Part shown: positions 1 to 6,600 of the stretch, piece by piece
Numbering within the stretch: the first letter of the stretch is position 1
Layout of the letters: each line of letters starts with the position of its first letter
Assembly (NCBI GenBank): GCA_041497995.1
Contig: JBGQHM010000350.1
Location: forward strand, 1 to 7,182
Length of the DNA stretch: 7,182 nucleotides
Reading direction: 5' to 3'
Source of the DNA: DATKMS01 sp041497995
Lineage (GTDB): Bacteria > Desulfobacterota > Binatia > HRBIN30
Made by a program: the position numbers and the translations under genes
Notes under the pieces: model-generated
What the model saw: the letters and a program-made list of their open reading frames with translations, nothing else
What the model was told of the DNA's origin: nothing
Database searches by the model: none

Positions 1-1486
1 GGCGCGGCGCAGAAAGACGGGACAGCGCACGGCGCGCGAGAACATCACCGACCTCTGCGATCCGGGAACCTTTGTGGAGTACGGCGCGCTGCAGGTTGCC
101 GCGCAGCGGCAACGGCGCTCGATAGACGATCTGATCGAGCGCACGCCGGCTGACGGGTTGGTTGCCGGCATCGGCCGCGTGAACGGCGATCTCTTCGAAG
201 CCGCCAAGGCACAGTGCGCTGTGCTGTCCTACGACTACACCGTGCTGGCAGGCACCCAGGGTTTCCAGAACCACCGCAAGAAAGACCGGATGTTCGAGCT
301 AGCCGAGCGCCTGCGCATGCCCGTGGTGTTCTTCACCGAGGGCGGCGGCGGACGCCCAGGTGATACCGATGCGCCCGGCGTTGCCGGACTCGACTGCATG
401 GCGTTTTATTTCTTCGGCAAGCTCAGCGGGCTGGTACCGCTGATTGGTATCAACTCCGGCCGCTGCTTCGCCGGCAATGCCGCGTTGCTCGGCTGCTGCG
501 ACGTGGTGATCGCGACGCAGAACTCGAACATCGGCATGGGCGGACCGGCGATGATCGAAGGCGGCGGGCTGGGCGTCTTCCGTCCGGAAGAGGTTGGCCC
601 GATGTCGGTTCAGGTGCCCAACGGCGTCGTCGACATCGCGGTGACGGACGAGGCAGAAGCGGTGCGCGTTGCCAAGCAATACCTCTCGTACTTCCAGGGG
701 CCGATCACGCAGTGGGAGTGCGCGGACCAACGCGTACTGCGCGGCGTCATCCCCGAGAATCGGCTGCGAGTGTACGACGTGCGGTTGGTCATCGAGACAC
801 TCGCGGACTCCGGCTCCGTCCTCGAGCTGCGCCGGCACTTCGGCCTCGGCATGATCACCGCGTTGGTACGCATCGAGGGCCGTCCATTGGGCGTGATCGC
901 AAACAATCCAAAGCACCTCGCCGGCGCCATCGACAGCGCCGGCGCCGACAAGGCCGCGCGCTTCATGCAGCTCTGCGACGCCTTCGACATCCCCATCCTA
1001 TCGCTCTGCGACACCCCAGGGATCATGGTTGGACCGGAGGTTGAGACGACGGCGCTGGTCCGCCACGCCTGCCGGATGTTCGTAACGGGTGCGAGCGTGA
1101 ACGTGCCGTTCTGCACCATCATCTTACGCAAGGGCTACGGCCTGGGCGCGCAAGCCATGGCCGGCGGCAGCTTCAAAGCCCCGCTGTTCACCGTCGCCTG
1201 GCCCACCAGCGAGTTCGGCGGCATGGGCCTCGAAGGCGCGGTGAAGCTCGGCTTCCGCAAAGAGCTGGCCGCAGTCGAAGATCCAGCGGAGCGCAAGCAG
1301 CTCTTCGAGCACATGGTCGCCCGCGCCTACGAGCACGGCAAAGGCCTGAACATGGCCTCGCACTTCGAGATCGACGATGTGATTGATCCAGCCGACTCGC
1401 GCTACTGGGTAACCAACGCTCTACGTTCGTCGCCACCGCCGGCGTCGCGAATCCACAAGAAGCGGCCGTGCGTTGACACGTGGTAA
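1..1486 (+). CDS. Acyl-CoA carboxylase carboxyltransferase domain, 5'-partial (probably C-terminal part of a single-chain long-chain acyl-CoA carboxylase)
   Basis: Carboxyltransferase moves CO2 from carboxybiotin to an acyl-CoA, giving a malonyl-type CoA in the cytoplasm. The frame is open from the left edge (first full codon at 2, 494 residues visible). A GTG at 74 is not a credible start, because the 24 codons before it already read as family sequence, including TARENITDLCDPGTF. Numbering from codon 74, an N-terminal CT subdomain carries GGGGRPGDTD (90-99), INSGRCFAGNAALLGCCDVV (126-145) and NIGMGGPAMIEGGG (152-165). The C-terminal CT subdomain carries LCDTPGIMVGPEVE (311-324), RKGYGLGAQAMAGG (352-365) and FGGMGLEGAVKLG (381-393). 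The protein ends in KKRPCVDTW. From memory of the families, these motifs fit single-chain enzymes (biotin carboxylase, BCCP, then CT) better than free PccB/AccD subunits. That assignment is inference, since the upstream domains are outside the window. It is convergent with the aldehyde dehydrogenase. Confidence 0.92.
   Translation, partial: ARRRKTGQRTARENITDLCDPGTFVEYGALQVAAQRQRRSIDDLIERTPADGLVAGIGRVNGDLFEAAKAQCAVLSYDYTVLAGTQGFQNHRKKDRMFELAERLRMPVVFFTEGGGGRPGDTDAPGVAGLDCMAFYFFGKLSGLVPLIGINSGRCFAGNAALLGCCDVVIATQNSNIGMGGPAMIEGGGLGVFRPEEVGPMSVQVPNGVVDIAVTDEAEAVRVAKQYLSYFQGPITQWECADQRVLRGVIPENRLRVYDVRLVIETLADSGSVLELRRHFGLGMITALVRIEGRPLGVIANNPKHLAGAIDSAGADKAARFMQLCDAFDIPILSLCDTPGIMVGPEVETTALVRHACRMFVTGASVNVPFCTIILRKGYGLGAQAMAGGSFKAPLFTVAWPTSEFGGMGLEGAVKLGFRKELAAVEDPAERKQLFEHMVARAYEHGKGLNMASHFEIDDVIDPADSRYWVTNALRSSPPPASRIHKKRPCVDTW
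1088..1486 (+). repeat. Direct repeat copy 1: 3' end of the carboxyltransferase gene
   Basis: These 399 bases, from a Gly codon to the TAA stop, align without gaps to 3146-3544. A hand count gives about 54 mismatches (about 86% identity), with a perfect 74-base match at 1310-1383 versus 3368-3441. Similarity ends at the stop codon on the right and at the GGT codon (1088) on the left; flanking bases do not match. Confidence 0.93.
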
Positions 1487-1490
1487 ATGC

Positions 1491-1533
1491 GCGAGGCGCG
1501 CCCACATGCTCGTTGGTCGGAGGCGCGCCTCGC
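1491..1533. terminator. Perfect 12-bp inverted repeat between convergent genes, putative bidirectional terminator
   Basis: GCGAGGCGCGCC (1491-1502) is exactly complementary to GGCGCGCCTCGC (1522-1533), with a 19-base loop. The hairpin begins 4 bases after the carboxyltransferase TAA and lies about 80 bases beyond the dehydrogenase stop on the other strand, a normal position for a shared terminator. There is no U-run on the + strand; on the - strand a short ATTT follows the stem. Intrinsic termination is therefore uncertain, and a factor-dependent end or a protein-binding palindrome is also possible. Confidence 0.55.
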
Positions 1534-1614
1534 TAGCAGCCTGCTATGGCGGACTTGGAAGCCTGCAGCGACCCAACGGGGAGCGGGCCATAGAAATGAC
1601 GCTGGCCGCAGGCC

Positions 1615-3051
1615 CTAGCGCTTGAACTTCAGTAACAGGTCGAGTATCCGGCCATGCCGCCGCCCGTATGGCGGATAGAAGAAGTGCAGGAGCGACAGCC
1701 GCGGGTTGGTGAACACCGGCCGCAGCTTACTGAACTCCAGGAAGCCCTCGTGGCCGTGGTACTGGCCCATGCCGCTCGCGCCGATGCCGCCGAACGGCAG
1801 GTCGTGCTGCGCGACGTGCAACACGACGTTGTTGATGGTGACGCCGCCGGAGATCGTGCCGTACAGCAGCTTCTGCTCGCGCGCCTTGTCGTTGGTGAAG
1901 AAATAGAAGCCCAGCGGGCGGTCCTTGGCGTTGACGTAGGCGATCACCTCGTCGAGGTCCCGGTAGGTCTTCACTGGCAGCAGCGGTCCAAAGATCTCCT
2001 CCTGCATGATGGTCATGTCGTCAGTTGGATCGAGGACGAGGTGCGGCGGGATCTTGCGCAACAGATCGTTGAACGTCGCTCCTGGCACCAGCGGCACCAC
2101 CTGCGCCCCCTTGTGCTGCGCGTCTTCGAGGGTCGCCCGCAACCGTCGGTAGGACTTCTCGTCGATGATCGAGGTGTAGCTGCGGTCGTTGGTGTCCGGG
2201 TAGCGCTTCGCCATGATGCGCTTGGCTGCCTCGACGAACTGATCGCGCTTGCCTGCGGAGACGAAGAGGTAGTCCGGTGCCAAGCACGTCTGCCCGGCAT
2301 TGATGTATTTCCCGTAGAGGATGCGCGAGGCTGCCTCGGCGACGTCGAAGTCGTCGCAGATGATCGTTGGTGACTTGCCTCCCAGCTCGAGCGTGACCGG
2401 TGTCAGGTTCTCCGCCGCCGACCGCATCACCGTGCGGCCGGCGTCCGCCGACCCCGTGAAGATGATGTGGTCGAATGGCAGTGTCGAGAAGTCCTGGGCG
2501 CGCACGCCGGGCAGGATCGCGACGGTGTCTTCCGGAAACTGCTCGCGGAACTTCTCATGCAGCAGCCGACACAGGGTCTGCGAGTTGCTCGCCATCTTGA
2601 TCATCGCACGGTTGCCGGCCGCGAGGACGCTGGTCAGGGGGCTGACGGTCAGGAAGAGCGGATAGTTCCACGGCGACACGACACCGACGACTCCCTTGGG
2701 CTGCGGTATTACTTGGTTCGAGGCGGTGGCGAACAACGCCGACACATGCCGGCGCTGCGGCTTCATCCACTTCGTGAGCTTCTTGCGCGTGTGCCGAATG
2801 CCGTCTACGCAGGTGAAGAGCTCGAGCATCTTCGATTCCTCGGCGCACCGATGCCCGAAGTCTTTGTTGATCGCGTCGGCAATGGCGTCGACGTTGTCCA
2901 CCAGAATACGTTCGAGCCTGGTCAGGTTCTCCCGGCGCTCTTCGAGGCTGGGGTAGGGGTGGCTGAGGTAGCTCTGGCGCTGTAGCGCGAAGATGCGCTG
3001 CGCCTCGTTCTCGACGACGTCGAGCCGCCGTAGTTGCGCTGTCTGGGCCAT
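1615..3051 (-). CDS. NAD(P)-dependent aldehyde dehydrogenase, coniferyl-aldehyde-dehydrogenase-like
   Basis: This cytoplasmic enzyme of the aldehyde dehydrogenase superfamily oxidises an aldehyde to its carboxylic acid with NAD(P)+. The 478-residue protein is complete and of normal length for the coniferyl aldehyde dehydrogenase group. Visible motifs are SPWNYP (126-131, with the oxyanion Asn129), FTGS (198-201, dinucleotide binding), LELGGK (221-226, general base Glu222), NAGQTC (251-256, nucleophile Cys256), EEIFGP (351-356) and the C-terminal GGIGASGMGQYHG run (421-433) with RPVF after it, characteristic of this subgroup. The ATG at 3051 is chosen because GGAGGA lies just upstream and MAQTAQ begins the recognisable protein. 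The frame stays open to an ATG at 3189, but those 46 extra codons are antisense to the carboxyltransferase remnant and are not credible. The substrate cannot be read from sequence: aromatic, terpenoid or fatty aldehydes are all possible. It is monocistronic as far as seen. Confidence 0.93.
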   Translation of the reverse strand: MAQTAQLRRLDVVENEAQRIFALQRQSYLSHPYPSLEERRENLTRLERILVDNVDAIADAINKDFGHRCAEESKMLELFTCVDGIRHTRKKLTKWMKPQRRHVSALFATASNQVIPQPKGVVGVVSPWNYPLFLTVSPLTSVLAAGNRAMIKMASNSQTLCRLLHEKFREQFPEDTVAILPGVRAQDFSTLPFDHIIFTGSADAGRTVMRSAAENLTPVTLELGGKSPTIICDDFDVAEAASRILYGKYINAGQTCLAPDYLFVSAGKRDQFVEAAKRIMAKRYPDTNDRSYTSIIDEKSYRRLRATLEDAQHKGAQVVPLVPGATFNDLLRKIPPHLVLDPTDDMTIMQEEIFGPLLPVKTYRDLDEVIAYVNAKDRPLGFYFFTNDKAREQKLLYGTISGGVTINNVVLHVAQHDLPFGGIGASGMGQYHGHEGFLEFSKLRPVFTNPRLSLLHFFYPPYGRRHGRILDLLLKFKR

Positions 3052-3055
3052 GATG

Positions 3056-3061
3056 TCCTCC
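3056..3061 (-). promoter_or_regulatory. Ribosome binding site of the aldehyde dehydrogenase
   Basis: On the minus strand the sequence reads GGAGGA, CATC, ATG. This strong Shine-Dalgarno match 4 bases before the ATG at 3051 decides the start in favour of this codon over the upstream in-frame ATG at 3189. Confidence 0.85.
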
Positions 3062-3065
3062 GTGG

Positions 3066-3089
3066 GTCGGCGCGCTTGGGCGCGCCGAC
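3066..3089. promoter_or_regulatory. Perfect 10-bp hairpin in the aldehyde dehydrogenase leader
   Basis: GTCGGCGCGC (3066-3075) pairs perfectly with GCGCGCCGAC (3080-3089) around a TTGG loop. The element ends 4 bases upstream of the GGAGGA site of the minus-strand dehydrogenase gene. It could be an operator near the transcription start, a leader hairpin affecting RNA stability or ribosome access, or an old terminator with no U-run. It shares the core GGCGCGCC with the inverted repeat at 1491-1533. The structure is directly visible; the function is inferred. Confidence 0.6.
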
Positions 3090-3099
3090 AGTGGACGTG

Positions 3100-3128
3100 A
3101 TTCTTGCGCGCTCGCTGGATTGAGGCAA
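3100..3128 (-). promoter_or_regulatory. Candidate sigma70-type promoter for the aldehyde dehydrogenase
   Basis: The minus strand reads TTGCCT (3128-3123), 17 bases, then AAGAAT (3105-3100). Each hexamer matches the consensus at four of six positions, and the spacing is ideal. Transcription would start near 3093, just ahead of the hairpin. Hexamers this weak arise often by chance; the position, between the gene and the carboxyltransferase remnant, is the main support. Confidence 0.35.
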
Positions 3129-3145
3129 GAGGCGGGAGTGGGATT

Positions 3146-3544
3146 GGTGCGAGCGTGAGCGTACGGTCCTTCACCATCGTCCGGCGCAAGGGCTACGGCC
3201 TCGGCGCGCAAGCGATGGCCGGCGGCAGCTTCGAAGCCCCGCTGTTCACCGTGGCCTGGCCCACCAGCGAGTTCGGCGGCATGGGTCTGGAGGGTGCAGT
3301 GAAGCTCGGCTTCCGCAAAGAGCTGGCCGCAATCGAAGATCCAGCGGAACGCAAGCAGCTCTTCGACCACATGGTCGCCCGCGCCTACGAGCACGGCAAA
3401 GGCCTGAACATGGCCTCGCACTTCGAGATCGACGATGTGATCGATCCGGCGGAGTCGCGGCGGTGGATCTTGAGTCTGCTGCGGTCGGTCCTGCCAGCAG
3501 CGCCGCGAATGCACAAGAAGCGGCCGTGCGTCGATACGTGGTGA
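3146..3544 (+). pseudogene. Truncated second copy of the carboxyltransferase C-terminus (paralogue remnant)
   Basis: These 132 codons plus TGA correspond to the last part of a CT domain, from GASVSVRS to KKRPCVDTW, including RKGYGLGAQAMAGGSF and FGGMGLEGAVKLGFRKEL. Everything upstream of this point in the family (the N-terminal CT subdomain and the DTPG motif region) is missing, so it cannot form a working carboxyltransferase alone. The frame is intact to the stop, and an in-frame ATG at 3104 exists, but its first 14 codons do not match the family and no good ribosome binding site is evident. Near the left boundary the copy has RS where copy 1 has PF, and VRRKG for ILRKG, which suggests decay or a ragged junction. 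Further right most differences are silent. A short expressed fragment is possible but unlikely. Confidence 0.85.
3146..3544 (+). repeat. Direct repeat copy 2 (partner of 1088-1486)
   Basis: This is the second member of the 399-base ungapped direct repeat, in the same orientation as copy 1 and offset by 2058 bases. The complete aldehyde dehydrogenase lies between the two copies, so recombination across them would excise it and leave one carboxyltransferase end. Confidence 0.93.
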
Positions 3545-3635
3545 GGAAGAGACATAGGTAATCCGTCAAGTGTGCCCCCGGCGAGCTTGAGGATCGCGGT
3601 GCGCGTGTGCGATACCATCCCGAAGCGGCGTCTGC

Positions 3636-6600
3636 CTAGAAGTCGTCTCTTTCCTCGCGAATTCTGGCGTCTTCGATGGCGCGACCCAGCCAAGCAATCT
3701 GCCGGTCGATCCATGCGCGGACATTGGGATTCGTCTCTCGTTCGCGAATGGCTAGTAGACCATCTTTCTCGTGTTGGTAGTGCCCGCTCGCAGGACCTGA
3801 CCAACTACCTGACGAGTAGTTTGCACTGAAGGATTGCTGGACATCCTCACGGTGGCCGTATCGAGCCAGCACCTCACGGGACAGCGAGGGCGTACCTTCT
3901 ACCCCTAGGTCCTTGGGTACAAACCGAGCAAGATACCAGGCCCGGTTGTCCACATCCTCGTTCACCCATTGCCAAATCAGGTCGAGCGGGAACAGCTGGA
4001 GGGCGCTGCTCAGCCAATCACTCACGTGAAGGCCATGCCCGTCCGGGTCATTGAGAACACGTATTACAGATTTCCACACTTCGATCGGGTCCCGTTGTGC
4101 GATCGTTGTGAGCACCTCATATCCGTTCGGGTGCCAGCGAAGCCCGCCAAAGATGCCATCTCGGTCCTCCAGATGGTTCAATATATGGTCCGCAAGCAGA
4201 GCTGCCTTACCTGGGAATTTCTCCGCGTAAGCATGCGCGATCTGCTGCCAGTGGAACTCGTCCATGCTCGAAGAGCCTGGAGACGCGACCGCGAGGAGAG
4301 GGTGCGTCAGAAGTTCGAAAGTAAGGCTCTCCGGGAGGGATTGGGCTGCGCCCGCGTGCAGGTAGTAGAAGTGATGAAGATCGAGGGCAATCCGAACACT
4401 CTGTGGGTCGTTGCTTGACAGGAGAAGGCGCATCCAGCCTTCAAACACGGCTTCCGAAAGATGCTTGATTACGCTTCCATATCCAAACATCTGGAAGGCT
4501 GACTCTGGTACGCATCCCTTTTCTGCGAGTCGAAGGATCCGGATAGCCGCTCGATCTGACATGCCCGAACGCCACGTGAGCTCTGGGACAAGAGTGTCAC
4601 AGGCTTGTTCCTTCACGAGCCGGTCAAGTTCCGTTTCCCATCTCTCGGCGTCCCGTTCGAAGAGAGCGTGGAAGTAGCCGCCGATGAAGAAACCATTGCG
4701 GGTCTCTCCCGCGTCTCGCCAGGCGCTAAGTATTCCTTGGAGGACGCGCACGTCGGCGTCTAGCTTTCCAAGCTCGTAGCCAAAGCGAAAGCCATTCTCG
4801 GCTTCGGATGTGACAAGCCACTGAAGCTCTCCGCACAACGCGTTGTTGTTGGACAACGCCTCTTGAGCGAGTTGTCCGAGCGGCTCGCGTACCGGGTCGC
4901 TGCCCTGGTTTGCAGCTAGCTGATCTTCAAGCAAAGACATACCGACGTATCGTTTGAGACGCGTCGAGAAGCTGGTTCCGACGAGAGCGCTGTGGAACTC
5001 GACGAGGTCCCGACGGATTTCGCTCGGGAGCTGGTCGCGCGCATAGCGCAGCAAGCTGATTACCTCAGCCAAAACGGACTTGTGGTAACTCGGGAACTGG
5101 GCAGCGATGTGTTTGAGCGTGCCCAGAACCATTTCAGAGAGCGATGGGATTTGAATCAATCCAGTTGCTCTCCTCACAATGATGCCGAGGGCCTCACGCT
5201 GCGCTTCTTCAGAGAAATTTGAGAACTGGCGTTCGAGGAGCTTCCACACTGCACGATATGCGTCGAAGAGTTCGCCGTAGGTCTTGGGCGTCCAGCGCTC
5301 TGTGTCGGACCGCAAGCTGTCACGCTCCAACCCGACCGACCTTGTGAAGCTGTGCACCTCCAGTGCGTGATCACACGCCTTGAGCGCAATGCGGCTTTGA
5401 AGCGGAGAGTTTGACTCGAGCGCGGCTCTGAGTATTGGAAACCGCTCTTGTGGTGGGGCTTCGCTTGAAGCGACAGGGCCCCAAGCTGGGGAGAAGAGCT
5501 CGGCGAAGATGCCCGTCGCGTTGTTCGCCCACGATTCGTTCTCAGCTTCGGCAAGCCGAAGGATAAGCTCGGCGGCGTCTCCGAATAGTTTGCGGTGGAG
5601 CGCTATCCAGCGGAGCGCTTCCAGCACCGCACGGCGTCCACCTTGGAATTTCAGTAGCTCGTCCCTGTCCCATGATTCCATGACCCTCTTGAGACAGGCG
5701 AGTGCCGCCGCAGGATCGGCAACCGAGAGCGTCTGCAGGAACTTGGCGCCACTTTCTGTGTCAAGGTACTCCTCGTTGTCGAATAACCCTCCAGGAGCTA
5801 GGAGTTGGCAAACGATCTTCCTGGCCGCCCCGGACGCGGACGCATACAGGAACATCTCTTGGAACCATTCCTGAAGACGCCGGCTCAGCTTCGACGCAAT
5901 ATCGACCAGACCAATCACTTCGCCAAAGTGGTCCCACCAGTCGAGCCAGAGCCGCACATGAAGAGCCTTTGGGGTAATGTAGAGGGTGTGCTCGCCCTGC
6001 AGGATCTTGCGCTTCCTCAACTCGCCTATGATCTCGACAAAGGCGGGCCAGGTTAGAGTGGGATCGACTCCTTGAAGGAGCGCAAGAAGACACCGGGCTT
6101 CATCCGCGACAGGACCGGAAAATCCGAAGCGTTTGAAGAGTGCAATGTGCTGAAGGATAGTCTCCCGCCGACGGACGCGGTCGCTGCCTGGGTCGTGAGG
6201 CCCGGCGACATAACGCTGCCAGACCCGCACGTTGTCCGGCTCGCGGAACAGATCTTGGGGGTTTTCTTTCAGGTTCCTGCCGATGACGTGCGCTACGCGC
6301 GGAGAGCCGCCACAGTACTCGGCCCATCGACCCGCTTGATCCAAAGGAACGCCGTACCGTTGGAGGATCATCTTGACCCGTTCCGTATCCAGGAGGGGCG
6401 CCTCAAGATAGGTGATGTTTCCGGAAGTCTCCTCGCGCTCGCTGTAGATAGTGACGATTTTGATGCGGCAACCCCGATTCTTGAATTTGTTCCAGATGTA
6501 GGATCGGGTGTCAGGATCGCACTCGTCGAGTATCAGGATCGCTTCAAAGTCGTTGTCGTCGCGCAGGAGTTCATTCATCAAATCGCCGTCGCGGAACTTG

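Noticed and set aside
610..1131. 173-codon minus-strand open frame inside the carboxyltransferase gene
   Set aside because: It is fully antisense to strongly conserved coding sequence, the peptide is low-complexity Ser/Arg/Thr-rich with no domain, and GC-rich genes routinely have such shadow frames.
1534..1614. Small inverted repeats (TAGCA/TGCTA at 1534-1546; GGCC around 1604-1614)
   Set aside because: Stems of 4-5 bp in GC-rich DNA are expected by chance; the 12-bp repeat beside them is the better terminator candidate.
1654..2373. 239-codon plus-strand frame opposite the aldehyde dehydrogenase
   Set aside because: It is a mirror of conserved dehydrogenase codons, rich in Val/Arg/Asp, with no recognisable motif or ribosome binding site.
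2555..3514. 319-codon minus-strand frame across the dehydrogenase 5' end and the carboxyltransferase remnant
   Set aside because: It is a shifted frame of the dehydrogenase joined to the antisense of the remnant. The same antisense peptide appears opposite copy 1 (1124-1363), which shows it is produced by the repeat and is not a gene.
1088..3544. Insertion sequence or transposon explaining the repeats
   Set aside because: There is no transposase, integrase or terminal inverted repeat of IS type, and the repeats are coding sequence of a carboxyltransferase.
3545..3635. Possible terminator between the remnant and the NTPase stop
   Set aside because: Only a weak 5-bp inverted repeat (ATCGC at 3593-3597 with GCGAT at 3609-3613) and no U-run were found, which is not enough to call.
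3572..3829. 85-codon plus-strand frame starting between the remnant and the NTPase end
   Set aside because: Most of it is antisense to the conserved C-terminal tail of the NTPase, and the peptide is Arg/Ser-rich without a motif.
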